Positions 35,380-44,813 of a DNA stretch of 64,000 nucleotides are shown piece after piece; position 1 is the stretch's first letter; the number at the start of each line of letters is the position of its first letter. The notes under the pieces were generated by a model. The model made no database searches. It was not told where the DNA came from and saw only the letters and a program-made list of their open reading frames with translations. Source of the DNA: T3Sed10-241 sp036751905 (GTDB lineage Bacteria; Bacteroidota; Bacteroidia; Flavobacteriales_D; Cryomorphaceae); contig DAIOTP010000001.1 in NCBI GenBank assembly GCA_036751905.1, forward strand, positions 38,294-102,293, in the 5' to 3' direction. The position numbers and the translations under genes are program-made.

Positions 35380-36720
35380 CTATTCGGTCATTTTGAATCC
35401 TTCAAGAAACTTCGTGGTGAAATTTCCTTTTTTGAAGTCTTCATTTTCAAACAACTGGATGTGGAAAGGAATGGTTGTTTTCACACCATCAATGATGTAC
35501 TCGCTGAGGGCGCGGTGCATTTTCTTGATGGCTTCCTCACGGGTTTGTGCTGACACGATGAGCTTGCTGATCATCGAGTCATAGTTCGGAGGAATGGTAT
35601 AGCCTGCATACACGTGGGTATCGACCCTCACCCCATGGCCCCCCGGTGAGTGGTATACCGTGATGGTACCCGGACTCGGGCGGAAGTCGTGCATAGGATC
35701 TTCAGCATTGATCCTACACTGGATGGCGTGCATCTTGGGCTCGTAATTTATTCCGCTGATGGGGATTCCCGCGGCAATTTTTATTTGCTCTTTGATCAGG
35801 TCGAAGGTTATCACCTCTTCTGTAATGGTATGCTCCACCTGTATGCGGGTGTTCATTTCCATAAAGTAGAAGTTGCGGTTTTTATCGACCAAAAACTCTA
35901 CTGTACCCACGCCTTCATAATTTACAGCTGCTGCTGCCTGGATGGCTGCTTCACCCATCTTTTTGCGTAAAGCCTTGGTCATAAAAGGCGAAGGCGTTTC
36001 TTCCACAAGCTTCTGGTGGCGCCGTTGAATGGAGCAATCTCTTTCGCTCATATGGCAAAAAGTGCCAAACTGATCGCCTGCAATTTGGATTTCAATGTGG
36101 CGGGGTTCCTCAATGAATTTTTCCATGTATACCCCATCATTGGCAAAAGCAGCTTTGGCCTCCCGCCTGATGGCCTCAAGAGAGGACTCGATGTCCTCCA
36201 GTTTCCAAACCACGCGCATACCTTTGCCACCACCGCCTGCGGTGGCTTTCATCATCACAGGAAGGCCTATTTCCTTAGCCATTTGTATGGCGTGCTTGGC
36301 ATCTTTAAGCAGGCCTTCAGAGCCAGGCACGCAGGGCACACCAGCTTTTTTCATGGTAGCTTTTGCAGTGGCTTTATCGCCCATGGCATCAATTTGGTCG
36401 GGCAAGGCTCCGATGAATTTGATTCCGTTCTCCTGGCAAATGCGGGAAAATTTAGCGTTTTCCGAAAGGAATCCATAACCAGGGTGAATGGCATCGGCAT
36501 TGGTTATCTCCGCAGCAGCGATGATGTTTGGAATCTTTAAATACGATTCTGTGCTTGCTGGAGGCCCAATACATACAGCTTCATCAGCAAATCGCACAGG
36601 CAAACTGTCAGCATCAGCCTTGCTGTATACCGCTACTGTCTTGATGCCCATCTCTTTGCAGGTTCTAATTACCCGCAAGGCGATCTCACCTCGGTTGGCA
36701 ATGAGTATTTTTTTGAACAT
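35380..36720 (-). CDS. accC: Acetyl-CoA carboxylase, biotin carboxylase subunit
   Basis: AccC carboxylates biotin on AccB using ATP and bicarbonate, the first half-reaction of malonyl-CoA synthesis. The 446-residue protein starts FKKILIANRGEIALRVIR, has the ATP-grasp glycine loop TAGGGGKGMRVV (about 160-171), EKFIEEPRHIEIQ, and the catalytic FYFMEMNTRIQVEHTITE region. It lies 29 bases after accB on the same strand, and the subunits act in one complex. It is the last gene of the DUF177-rpmF-fabH-accB-accC cluster. Confidence 0.96.
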   Translation of the reverse strand: MFKKILIANRGEIALRVIRTCKEMGIKTVAVYSKADADSLPVRFADEAVCIGPPASTESYLKIPNIIAAAEITNADAIHPGYGFLSENAKFSRICQENGIKFIGALPDQIDAMGDKATAKATMKKAGVPCVPGSEGLLKDAKHAIQMAKEIGLPVMMKATAGGGGKGMRVVWKLEDIESSLEAIRREAKAAFANDGVYMEKFIEEPRHIEIQIAGDQFGTFCHMSERDCSIQRRHQKLVEETPSPFMTKALRKKMGEAAIQAAAAVNYEGVGTVEFLVDKNRNFYFMEMNTRIQVEHTITEEVITFDLIKEQIKIAAGIPISGINYEPKMHAIQCRINAEDPMHDFRPSPGTITVYHSPGGHGVRVDTHVYAGYTIPPNYDSMISKLIVSAQTREEAIKKMHRALSEYIIDGVKTTIPFHIQLFENEDFKKGNFTTKFLEGFKMTE

Positions 36721-36749
36721 AGAAAAAGGTTTAGGTGAAATAACTCCCC

Positions 36750-37274
36750 TTAAGAGGGGTCAACCAGAAACAAGGGCTGATCATACTCAACCGGTGAGGC
36801 ATCATCGATAAGCACTTTCACAATCTTGCCGGCTACTTCAGCCTCAATTTCATTGAAGAGCTTCATGGCTTCCACGATACAAATCACTTTGCCTGGCTTT
36901 ATTTCATCACCCACTGAAACAAACGGAGCCTTGTCGGGACCGGATGAGCGGTAAAAAGTACCGATCATTGGGGACTTGATGGTTACATATTTCGAGGCCT
37001 CGTCCTTGGGCGGCTCGGCAACGGGTGCGGGAGCAGAAGTTGGTGCTGCTGCTGATGCCTGCTGCTGCTGCTGTACTTGCGGCATGGCCTGCATTTGAGC
37101 CATGGGCATTTGCATGGGTTGGGCCATGTACATCTCTGTACCCTCACGGGAGCTGCGTTTTTTGCTACTCTCTGTTTTGATGGTAATCTTAAAATTGGCT
37201 TGCTCAATCTCTACTTCCGTGACACCGGAGCGCGATACAAACTTGATTAAATCCTGAATTTCACTCAGCTTCAT
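36750..37274 (-). CDS. accB: Acetyl-CoA carboxylase biotin carboxyl carrier protein
   Basis: This 174-residue carrier has a short N-terminal dimer/helix region (DLIKFVSRSGVTEVEIE), a Gln/Met/Ala/Pro-rich flexible linker at about 48-92, and a C-terminal biotinyl domain with the EAMKL motif; Lys138 is the biotinylated residue, and the thumb-type segment is present (GTFYRSSGPDKAPFVSVGD). A variant box, TAATTTCG on the minus strand at 37312-37319, lies between fabH and accB and could give accBC an internal promoter. Confidence 0.95.
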   Translation of the reverse strand: MKLSEIQDLIKFVSRSGVTEVEIEQANFKITIKTESSKKRSSREGTEMYMAQPMQMPMAQMQAMPQVQQQQQASAAAPTSAPAPVAEPPKDEASKYVTIKSPMIGTFYRSSGPDKAPFVSVGDEIKPGKVICIVEAMKLFNEIEAEVAGKIVKVLIDDASPVEYDQPLFLVDPS

Positions 37275-37324
37275 ATGATGATTCTTTGGTTGAAAACGGC
37301 TTCTTTGGCGACGAAATTAAGTCA

Positions 37325-38326
37325 TTATTTTGAATCGTATGCCCATTTTAAATACATGGCACCCCAAGTGAACCCGCCGCCAAAAGCAGCCAAGACTAGA
37401 TTGTCGCCTTTGCGAAGCTGTTTTTCCCACTCCCACAGGCACAAAGGAATTGTTCCGTTGGTGGTGTTGCCATAGCGCTGTATGTTGACCATCACCCTGG
37501 AGGGGTCAAGGCCCATCTTGTTTGAGGTGGCATCAATGATGCGCATGTTGGCCTGATGCGGCACCAGCCAGGCTACATCTTCACTCTTCAGGTTATTCTT
37601 TTCCATGATTTTTGCAGCTACATTGGCCATGTTGTTCACTGCAAATTTGAACACGGTTTGTCCTTCCTGGTAAATAAAATGCTCTCTGGCGTTTACAGTA
37701 TCATGCGATGCAGGTTTAAGTGAGCCCCCGGCTTTTTGATGCAGGTAAGCCCGGCCGCTTCCATCGCTCCGCATAATAGAGTCGATCACTCCATTGCCTT
37801 CCTCATTGGGTTCTATGAGGGCTGCTCCGGCGCCATCACCAAATATGATGCAGGTAGTTCTGTCGGTATAGTCGACTATTGAGCTCATTTTGTCAGCGCC
37901 TACCACGATGATTTTTTTGTACTTGCCCGCTTCAATAAACTGGCTTGCCGTAGTCAGCGAATAGAGAAACCCACTGCATGCGGCCATCAAATCAAATGAC
38001 CACGCATTTTTCAGACCGCATTTGTCACTGATTATGTTCGCGGTCGATGGGAACAGATGGTCAGGAGTAGCTGTGGCACAAATCAATAAGTCGACTTCAA
38101 GTGGGTCAACGCCACATTTCGCTATCAAGGCATTTACTGCAGCAGCGCCTAAATCACTTGTGGCCTTTGATGGGTCACGCAGTATGCGGCGCTCTGATAT
38201 CCCTGTGCGTGAGCGTATCCACTCATCGTTGGTATCAACTAACTTTTCAAGATCAGCGTTGGTCAATTTGTCCTCTGGCACGTAGCCCTGAATTCCGGTA
38301 ATAGCTGCGCGAACTTTTGATTTCAT
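37325..38326 (-). CDS. fabH: 3-oxoacyl-[acyl-carrier-protein] synthase III
   Basis: FabH condenses acetyl-CoA (or a branched primer) with malonyl-ACP to start fatty acid synthesis. The 333-residue thiolase-fold protein has the catalytic triad: Cys117 in MAACSGFLYSL, His257 in VPHQANMRI and Asn287 in QRYGNTTNG. Length and motifs are standard. plsX, which often sits between rpmF and fabH in other phyla, is missing here. A terminator-like hairpin separates it from rpmF upstream, so it may have its own promoter. Confidence 0.96.
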   Translation of the reverse strand: MKSKVRAAITGIQGYVPEDKLTNADLEKLVDTNDEWIRSRTGISERRILRDPSKATSDLGAAAVNALIAKCGVDPLEVDLLICATATPDHLFPSTANIISDKCGLKNAWSFDLMAACSGFLYSLTTASQFIEAGKYKKIIVVGADKMSSIVDYTDRTTCIIFGDGAGAALIEPNEEGNGVIDSIMRSDGSGRAYLHQKAGGSLKPASHDTVNAREHFIYQEGQTVFKFAVNNMANVAAKIMEKNNLKSEDVAWLVPHQANMRIIDATSNKMGLDPSRVMVNIQRYGNTTNGTIPLCLWEWEKQLRKGDNLVLAAFGGGFTWGAMYLKWAYDSK

Positions 38327-38405
38327 TTACAACATTTTAAAATAGTGCTAAGCATTTTGACCACTTATTTGGTCCATGCAAACAAAGCAAACTTTACCAC
38401 AACAC

Positions 38406-38424
38406 AAAAAGGGGCTTTTGCCCC
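38406..38424 (-). terminator. Intrinsic terminator after rpmF
   Basis: On the minus strand GGGGC-AAAA-GCCCC forms a perfect 5-bp GC-rich stem, directly followed by TTTTTG. It lies between rpmF and fabH and would end or attenuate transcripts from the DUF177/rpmF promoter. Confidence 0.65.
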
Positions 38425-38477
38425 AAGATCAATCTAGACCAGCCAATGGCTGACTCGTACATGTATTCAACGTTGGT

Positions 38478-38669
38478 TTATGCTTCAGCAGTACCGTCAA
38501 TGACTACTTTGCCCTTGTAGTACAGTTTGCCCTCATGCCAATGCGCACGGTGCATGCGGTGCATCTCACCTGTGGTAGAGTCAATAGCCAGCGTAGGACC
38601 TTCAGCTTTGTAATGCGTGCGGCGCTTGTCTCTTCTGGTTTTGGAAATCTTTCGTTTGGGGTGTGCCAT
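38478..38669 (-). CDS. rpmF: 50S ribosomal protein L32
   Basis: This 63-residue basic protein begins AHPKRKISKTRRDKRRTHY, the standard L32 N-terminus, and ends with the Bacteroidota-type HWHEGKLYYKGKVV. It lacks the four zinc-binding cysteines, so it is a zinc-independent (C-minus) form. It lies 15 bases after the DUF177 gene, an arrangement conserved across many bacteria, and is followed by a terminator-like hairpin. Confidence 0.95.
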   Translation of the reverse strand: MAHPKRKISKTRRDKRRTHYKAEGPTLAIDSTTGEMHRMHRAHWHEGKLYYKGKVVIDGTAEA

Positions 38670-38684
38670 GCTATGCTTGTTTGT

Positions 38685-39188
38685 TTACTTTAATTTTTTC
38701 AATGCCTCCCAGCGTGGGTCGGTATCCTCATCTTCATCATTGTCGCGCAAGTGCGCTTTGAGCTTTTCAATCACGTCCTGATTGCAATCCTTTGGGTCGT
38801 CATGCGCTTTCTTGCTTGGAATGTTGAGCACAATCATTTCATAAATCATTTGTGCTACATCGATCTCGTGTGTCTCGTGGCTTACCACAATGACTTCATC
38901 TGTTTGCTCATATGGCGTATCGCCAAATTTAACAAAGATCTCATCTTCAGCATTCATCTGCAACTGTATGGCTTCGCCACAGCGGTCACAATAATCTAGC
39001 AATTCGCCGCTTGCGGAGAAACGAAGGATCAACATTGTGGTCAACTTCTCAAGGCTGAGCACTACATCGAACCTCGCATCTTCAACCAAATTAGACTCAA
39101 AGGCTTCAAAGAACGCGTGGTCAACAAAAAAATCGAATGTATGAATCCCCGGCTTAAGACCGTAAAATGGGATGACAAACGGCTTCAT
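38685..39188 (-). CDS. DUF177 (YceD) family protein
   Basis: The 167-residue product belongs to the YceD/DUF177 family, nearly always encoded just upstream of rpmF; plant and bacterial members are linked to 23S rRNA accumulation. It contains the cysteine pair DYCDRCGEAIQL (about 67-78), a long acidic middle and C-terminal DPRWEALKKL, a usual ending. A consensus -7 box lies 25 bases upstream of its ATG and probably drives DUF177-rpmF and, through the hairpin, part of fabH-accBC. Confidence 0.9.
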   Translation of the reverse strand: MKPFVIPFYGLKPGIHTFDFFVDHAFFEAFESNLVEDARFDVVLSLEKLTTMLILRFSASGELLDYCDRCGEAIQLQMNAEDEIFVKFGDTPYEQTDEVIVVSHETHEIDVAQMIYEMIVLNIPSKKAHDDPKDCNQDVIEKLKAHLRDNDEDEDTDPRWEALKKLK

Positions 39189-39213
39189 GACCTTGCTTAT
39201 AAAATAAGGACGG

Positions 39214-39221
39214 CAAAGGTA
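39214..39221 (-). promoter_or_regulatory. -7 promoter box (TACCTTTG) for DUF177-rpmF
   Basis: Perfect TAnnTTTG match on the minus strand, 25 bases before the DUF177 ATG, in the short gap after pdxA. Confidence 0.5.
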
Positions 39222-39247
39222 TGCAAAATCTCTTTATCAACAAGTGT

Positions 39248-40300
39248 CTACGGCTCTTTTTTGTCGGAGACCAATGCATTGGACATCAGTTGTCTGTATT
39301 CTTTTCGGGTATGATAAATGTCGACCGCCATGTACACGGCCTGTCTAAAGCTGTTTTCATCGGCTATACCTTTGCCTGCAATATCGTAAGCAGTGCCATG
39401 GGCAGGAGATGTGCGGACTATGGGAAGCCCTGCTGTATAATTCACTCCACCATCGCCAGCGATATGCTTAAAAGGAATGAGGCCTTGATCATGGTACATG
39501 GCCAACACCGCATCAAATTGCTTCCATGTGCGGCTGGCAAAAAATCCATCGGCCGGGAAAGGCCCAATAGCGAATATTCCTTCCTCCCGGACGCGCCCTA
39601 TGGCGGGCACAATCACTTGTTGTTCTTCGGGACCAAGTAGGCCATCATCGCCTGCATGGGGGTTGAGTCCAAGCACCGCAATTTTTGGCTTTTGTATCGC
39701 AAAGTCTTGCCTCAACGTTTTGTCCATTTCTCTGAGCTTGGATGCAATTGATTTCTCAGAAATGCGTGTGGCCACTTCCGAAAGGGGTATGTGCCCTGTG
39801 ACCACGCCTACGCGCAAACCATCGCAACACATGAGCATTAGCGCCTCGTCCACATTGCTGTATTTTGCCAAATACTCCGTGTGACCCGGAAACTTAAAGC
39901 CCTCCTGCTGTATATTTTTCTTATTGATAGGTGCTGTGACAAGCAGGTCTATTTTGTTGCTTGCCAAATCTTTAACCGCCATTTCTAAAGATTGAAATGC
40001 CAGCCAGCCGGCCTTTTGGGTTACTTGTCCCGGCTCTACAGTAAGCTCATCCTTGGTGAGCGATATCAAATTGAACTTGCGCGCAATGGCCGAATCGGCG
40101 TCTTTGATTCCCTGAAAATTTACCTCTTCCAGCCCAATGAGCTTCTTGTAATGATTCAACACCCGTGACGATCCATACAGTATTGGTGTGAAAGTTTGAT
40201 AAAGCCTATTGTCTGAAAATGCTTTGAGAATGATCTCCGGGCCGATCCCGTTCATATCGCCTATGGTGATGCCCACCTTCACTTTGTCATCGGTATTCAT
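39248..40300 (-). CDS. pdxA: 4-hydroxythreonine-4-phosphate dehydrogenase
   Basis: PdxA oxidises 4-phosphohydroxy-L-threonine in the DXP-independent-of-salvage branch of pyridoxal phosphate synthesis. The 350-residue protein has GITIGDMNGIGPEIILKAF at the N-terminus and three histidine segments of the metal site: FPGHTEYLAKY, LNPHAGDDG and AMYHDQGLIPFK. VRTSPAHGTAYDIAGKG near the end is also diagnostic. It precedes the DUF177-rpmF-fabH-accBC group on the same strand with a 59-base gap. Confidence 0.95.
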   Translation of the reverse strand: MNTDDKVKVGITIGDMNGIGPEIILKAFSDNRLYQTFTPILYGSSRVLNHYKKLIGLEEVNFQGIKDADSAIARKFNLISLTKDELTVEPGQVTQKAGWLAFQSLEMAVKDLASNKIDLLVTAPINKKNIQQEGFKFPGHTEYLAKYSNVDEALMLMCCDGLRVGVVTGHIPLSEVATRISEKSIASKLREMDKTLRQDFAIQKPKIAVLGLNPHAGDDGLLGPEEQQVIVPAIGRVREEGIFAIGPFPADGFFASRTWKQFDAVLAMYHDQGLIPFKHIAGDGGVNYTAGLPIVRTSPAHGTAYDIAGKGIADENSFRQAVYMAVDIYHTRKEYRQLMSNALVSDKKEP

Positions 40301-40402
40301 GGGGTATAAGGCTTTCTAATTGTATTGAATAATGAATGCAGTGCTGCCGTTGATTGATGAGCGCTTCAACAAAAGCCACTTTGACAAGTTAAACCTGTGG
40401 TG

Positions 40403-40410
40403 CAAAGTTA
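40403..40410 (-). promoter_or_regulatory. -7 promoter box (TAACTTTG) for pdxA
   Basis: Perfect TAnnTTTG match on the minus strand. The implied leader to the pdxA ATG is about 100 bases, long for this window; no known riboswitch was recognised in it. Confidence 0.4.
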
Positions 40411-40526
40411 GTGCTTTTGAACACACTGACTCTTCAAAAACAGCGCAGTCAATTTGACTTCACAATTTGGAAATTTCGGCTGCGTTGTTAAAAAAATGGG
40501 TAACTTTAAACACTGAATCAGAACGC

Positions 40527-43193
40527 TTGAAAGCATTTCTTCTTTCCTTTTGCGCTTTAGCGCTTGCTTTTGCAGCAAATGCTACCCACAACCGGGGAGG
40601 CGAAATAACCTACACCCACGTTGGCGGCTTTACCTATGAAATTACCATCACCACCTACACCAAAACAAGTGCCCCTGCCGACAGGGATATGCTGTTCATT
40701 TTTTGGGGTGATGGTACGCCGCGTGACAGCATAGACCGCCAATGGCCACCTACGTTTATTACACCCCGCGACTCTCAAATCAACCGCTACATAAAGCGCC
40801 ACACCTACCCTGGTCCTGGTACCTATGAACTGTGTGTGGTAGATCCCAACAGAAATCTTGGTGTACTGAATATCAGCAATTCCATTCTTCAACTGTTTGC
40901 CTTGCGCACTACCCTGCGCATCTCCGGATCACAGGCACCTGCCAGCTCCGTATTCTTTCAAAATTTACCCCTTCAGGATGCGTGCGTTTTTCAACCGTGG
41001 ATATACTCGCCAGGCCCCGTCGACCCCTCAGGCGACTCCCTCTTTTTTAAGCTTGTGGAATCATTGGGTTCCGACTGTGCTCCCTTCCCTGATGGCACCT
41101 ACGTGCTTCCAAGTGCTGTGAACAATCAAAACGATCCCTTTCCCAATCCGGCCAATACCATTTCAATCAATCCCTCTACGGGAACCATAACATGGAATGC
41201 GCCGCAACGCATTGGTGAATACAATATAGCTTTCGAGGTTGAACAATACCGCAACGGGGTTTTCCTTGGCAAAGTACTGCGCGATATGCAGATCACTGTG
41301 CGCAGTTGTGACAATGTGCCTCCGGTAATTGCCGAATTACCAGATGTCTGTGTGGAGGCGGGTACAAATGTATCCTTCAACGTCACGGCCAGCGATCCCG
41401 ATGGCGACAACATACAGCTTTCCGCTTTTGGTCTGCCATTTGCAATACCCTCAGCAGCCAGCTTTACGCAAAATAGCCTGGTTCAGCCGGTAACAGGAGT
41501 GTTCAATTGGAATACCCAATGCAGCCATGTAAGGTTGGCGCCTTATCAACTCACCTTTGAAGCACTCGACTTCGGCTTGCCGGTAGGACTTGTGGCCATT
41601 GCCGAATCCGAAGTTACTGTAGTGGCTCCAGCCCCTGAAAACCTGCAAGCAGAAGCTTCTGGGCTGGGTATTTTTCTGGAATGGGAACCCTCCTTCTGTA
41701 GCCAGGCCAATGGTTATAAAATCTACCGAAGGATTAACTTCTTCGGTTTTGAACCCGATGATTGCGAAACGGGTGTACCAGAGTACACGGGGTATACACT
41801 GCTCACCCAGGTGGATGGGCTCGACAACACTTCCTTTGTGGATATGGATGAGGTAGTGTTTGGCAGGCAGATATGCTATATGGTGGTGGCCTGCTTTCCC
41901 GATGGGGCTGAGAGCTATGCCAGCAATGAAGCCTGTGCTGAAATACGCTTTGAAATTCCAATAATCAAAAAGAACAGCGTTGGCATCACCGATGTAGCCG
42001 GGCGCGATACGGTGTCATGGCGCAGCCCGATTGAACTCAATGTTGAGCTCTTTCCTGGCCCTTACAGTTACAGACTGCTCAGGGGTGAGGGCTACGATGA
42101 GGTGCCCGACCTAGTTTGGGAATCGCCGGTGGCAGTCGCCTCTTTAGAAGATCTGGATACCCTCTGGATTTCGCCCTCGCTCAACACGCGCGATACAGCC
42201 CATACCTATAGGGTTGAGCTGTTTAGCGATGGTCAATTGTCAGGCCGATCGAACAGGGCCTCTTCGCTCTTTCTGGAGCTCATTCCAAACGACAATCAGC
42301 TCGAACTCACATGGAGAGAAGTGCTCCCCTGGATCAACTTTGAGTATGACATTTACCGAAAAGGACCAAATGATGCAGCGTTTGGCCTCATCGCTACCGT
42401 TGATACGCTGGGTTATCTAGACCGCCCACTGGTCAATAACCGGGAGTACTGCTATTACATCGTATCGCGCGGTTCCTATTTCGCCATCGGCGAAAATGAT
42501 ACCCTCATCAACTATTCACAACAGCGCTGCGGCATACCTTATGACCGCACTCCGCCTTGCCCCCCGCAGCTCGAAGCGCTCGATGACTGTGTGGAACTCA
42601 CCGTCGACCTCAATTGGACCAACCCCAACACAAGTTGCGATGATACCGATGATGCCATTGCGTACAACGTGTATTTTAGGCCCACCGACAACGAAGCCGA
42701 TGAATTTCAACTCATCGCCGTGATTGATGGGGAGATGAATACCACTTTCAATTTTTCGGACACGCTCAGCATCGCAGGGTGCTATGCCATAACAGCCTTG
42801 GATTCGCTTGCGCCATGGCCCGATGGCAGCATACGGCGCAATGAAAGCGATTTCAGCAACATCGTGTGTATCGACAACTGCCCGGAATACATGCTACCCA
42901 ACGTGTTTACCCCAAATGGAGATGGCCGCAATGATGTTTTTGCAGCCTTCCCATACCGTTCTGTGATCGGAGTAGAAATGACCATTTTCAACCGTTGGGG
43001 AAGCATTGTATTTGAAACCACCGACCCCGATATACTTTGGGATGGTTCCAGCAAACTCACAGGTGAAATGGTAAGCGCTTCGACTTACTTCTATGTGTGT
43101 AAAGTTTTCACCGTAAGGCTTTCAGGTATCGTTCCTGTTAATCTGTCAGGCAATATCACAGTTTTTTCACCCACCTTTAGAAGCGCTGAATAA
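40527..43193 (+). CDS. Secreted multidomain surface protein with T9SS type B sorting domain
   Basis: The predicted product of 888 residues is exported by Sec and then type IX secretion. The signal peptide is KAFLLSFCALALAFAANA from a TTG start at 40527; no ATG exists in frame and the signal fits exactly. The mature part contains Ig/PKD-like beta domains in the first 380 residues (including DVCVEAGTNVSFNVTASDPD) and several fibronectin type III-like units at about 385-770 (for example LQAEASGLGIFLEWE). The C-terminal gliding-motility (CHU_C) domain is at about 789-888, with PNVFTPNGDGRNDVF and FNRWGSIVFE. It is probably an adhesin or surface matrix protein. ribE follows two bases after its stop. 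Confidence 0.88.
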   Translation: MKAFLLSFCALALAFAANATHNRGGEITYTHVGGFTYEITITTYTKTSAPADRDMLFIFWGDGTPRDSIDRQWPPTFITPRDSQINRYIKRHTYPGPGTYELCVVDPNRNLGVLNISNSILQLFALRTTLRISGSQAPASSVFFQNLPLQDACVFQPWIYSPGPVDPSGDSLFFKLVESLGSDCAPFPDGTYVLPSAVNNQNDPFPNPANTISINPSTGTITWNAPQRIGEYNIAFEVEQYRNGVFLGKVLRDMQITVRSCDNVPPVIAELPDVCVEAGTNVSFNVTASDPDGDNIQLSAFGLPFAIPSAASFTQNSLVQPVTGVFNWNTQCSHVRLAPYQLTFEALDFGLPVGLVAIAESEVTVVAPAPENLQAEASGLGIFLEWEPSFCSQANGYKIYRRINFFGFEPDDCETGVPEYTGYTLLTQVDGLDNTSFVDMDEVVFGRQICYMVVACFPDGAESYASNEACAEIRFEIPIIKKNSVGITDVAGRDTVSWRSPIELNVELFPGPYSYRLLRGEGYDEVPDLVWESPVAVASLEDLDTLWISPSLNTRDTAHTYRVELFSDGQLSGRSNRASSLFLELIPNDNQLELTWREVLPWINFEYDIYRKGPNDAAFGLIATVDTLGYLDRPLVNNREYCYYIVSRGSYFAIGENDTLINYSQQRCGIPYDRTPPCPPQLEALDDCVELTVDLNWTNPNTSCDDTDDAIAYNVYFRPTDNEADEFQLIAVIDGEMNTTFNFSDTLSIAGCYAITALDSLAPWPDGSIRRNESDFSNIVCIDNCPEYMLPNVFTPNGDGRNDVFAAFPYRSVIGVEMTIFNRWGSIVFETTDPDILWDGSSKLTGEMVSASTYFYVCKVFTVRLSGIVPVNLSGNITVFSPTFRSAE

Positions 43194-43195
43194 GC

Positions 43196-43792
43196 ATGTT
43201 TACTGGCATTATTGAAACCCTCGGCACGGTCACATTTCTCGAACACGACCGCAGCAACCTCCTCATCGGAATACAGTCTGACATCAGCCACGAAATGAAA
43301 GTGGATCAAAGCGTTGCGCACAATGGCGTGTGCCTTACGGTGACACAAATTGCGGGCAATGCCCATTTCGTTACTGCGATTGATGAAACATTGCAAAAAT
43401 CGAACATAGGCGCCTTACAACTTGGTGACCTCATCAATCTTGAACGCTGTGTGCCAAGCGGCGGGCGTTTGGACGGACACATCGTGCAAGGTCATGTTGA
43501 TACCCGTGGTATCTGCACTTCTGTAAAAGAAGAAGACGGGAGCTGGCGCTATTTTTTCGAACACGAAGCCGATGAACAATTCATGACGGTCCCGAAAGGC
43601 TCAATATCCATCAATGGTGTGAGCCTCACTGTGGTGGACAGCAGTCCTTCCGGATTTTCTGTGGCCATCATTCCCTATACCTACGCGCACACCAATTTCC
43701 ACCGCCTCCAAGCAGGCCAAGAGGTGAATTTGGAATTCGACATTGTAGGAAAATACGTTACCGCCTGGTTGGCCCGCCGGGCCATGGTTTAA
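43196..43792 (+). CDS. ribE: Riboflavin synthase, alpha subunit type
   Basis: The enzyme makes riboflavin from two lumazine molecules. The 198-residue product shows the expected internal duplication of two lumazine-binding barrels: MFTGIIETLG and SVAHNGVCLTV in the first half, GHIVQGHVDTRG and SISINGVSLTVVD in the second. It lies two bases after the T9SS protein gene, an unusual neighbour, and could be read from the same transcript. The stop overlaps the convergent metF stop by four bases. Confidence 0.95.
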   Translation: MFTGIIETLGTVTFLEHDRSNLLIGIQSDISHEMKVDQSVAHNGVCLTVTQIAGNAHFVTAIDETLQKSNIGALQLGDLINLERCVPSGGRLDGHIVQGHVDTRGICTSVKEEDGSWRYFFEHEADEQFMTVPKGSISINGVSLTVVDSSPSGFSVAIIPYTYAHTNFHRLQAGQEVNLEFDIVGKYVTAWLARRAMV

Positions 43793-44742
43793 AATACTGC
43801 CTTCGCAATCTCGCGTACTGCCGTGCTCTTGCCCATCGTGTAGTAGTGCAGGCAAGGTACTCCTGCCGCTACGAGCTCCTTGCTCTGGCGAATGCTCCAT
43901 TCGATACCCACTTCTTTTACCTCATCATCCGTCTTGCATCTTGTCAATGCATCGGCAAATTCATCGGGAAAGTCGATGTGAAAGGTTTTGGGAAGAAATG
44001 CTATGTGCTTCAATGAGGTGATGGGTTTCAAGCCAGGAATGATCGGTGCTTTGATGCCCATTTCCCTGCATTTGTCCACAAACTCGAAATACTTTGCATT
44101 GTCAAAAAACATTTGCGTCGTGATATAATCGGCCCCGGCATCGATTTTCTGCTTCAAAAAAGCCAGGTCGGTTTTCATGTTCATCGACTCATAGTGCTTT
44201 TCGGGATAACCCGCCGTACCTATGCAAAACCCTGTGCGTTGCTGGTTTTGACTTTCCTCATGCAAATACTTGCCCTTGTTCATTCCATCAATTTGCTTGA
44301 TGAGGTCAAGCGCGAAGCGGTGGCCGTTCGCCTCAGGTACAAAGGTGCTTTCAGACTTGATTGGGTCACCCCGCAAAGCCAACACATTGTCTATACCCAA
44401 AAATTGAAGGTCGATGAGTGCGTTTTCGGTTTCCTCCACAGTGAAGCCTCCGCATATGAGGTGGGGTACCGCGTCAATGTGGTACTTGTTGATAATGGCC
44501 GCACATATTCCCACCGTTCCGGGCCTCTTGCGGATGCTTATTTTGCGAAGTAGATTGTCGTTCTCTTTTTTGTAAACATACTCCTCCCTGTGGTAGGTTA
44601 CATTGATAAAGGGCGGGTTGAATTCCATCAAAGGATCAATGCCTTCAAAAATCGCCTCAATGCCCTTGCCTTTGAGTGGTGGTAAAATTTCGAATGAAAA
44701 CAGGGTGCCTTTACGCTGTTCTAGATGCTCTGTAACTTTCAC
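43789..44742 (-). CDS. metF: 5,10-methylenetetrahydrofolate reductase
   Basis: MetF reduces methylene-THF to methyl-THF for methionine synthesis, using FAD. The 317-residue TIM-barrel protein has FSFEILPPLKGKG with the catalytic Glu near residue 18, NVTYHREEY, NVLALRGDP for folate/FAD contact and GADYITTQMFFDN. The start is GTG at 44742, 17 bases after a consensus -7 box; no ATG lies near. It is convergent with ribE. Confidence 0.95.
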   Translation of the reverse strand: MKVTEHLEQRKGTLFSFEILPPLKGKGIEAIFEGIDPLMEFNPPFINVTYHREEYVYKKENDNLLRKISIRKRPGTVGICAAIINKYHIDAVPHLICGGFTVEETENALIDLQFLGIDNVLALRGDPIKSESTFVPEANGHRFALDLIKQIDGMNKGKYLHEESQNQQRTGFCIGTAGYPEKHYESMNMKTDLAFLKQKIDAGADYITTQMFFDNAKYFEFVDKCREMGIKAPIIPGLKPITSLKHIAFLPKTFHIDFPDEFADALTRCKTDDEVKEVGIEWSIRQSKELVAAGVPCLHYYTMGKSTAVREIAKAVF

Positions 44743-44759
44743 GCTTACGAATTGGGGTG

Positions 44760-44767
44760 CAAATATA
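44760..44767 (-). promoter_or_regulatory. -7 promoter box (TATATTTG) for metF
   Basis: Perfect TAnnTTTG match followed by C on the minus strand, 17 bases before the metF GTG. The short leader leaves no room for a SAM riboswitch. Confidence 0.5.
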
Positions 44768-44813
44768 GCAATGCACTGTTTCCAACATACACAAAGCCCT
44801 AATGTTTCAAAGG

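Noticed and set aside
40301..40402. Long pdxA leader considered as a riboswitch (TPP or PLP related)
   Set aside because: No conserved TPP or other known riboswitch core could be recognised by eye.
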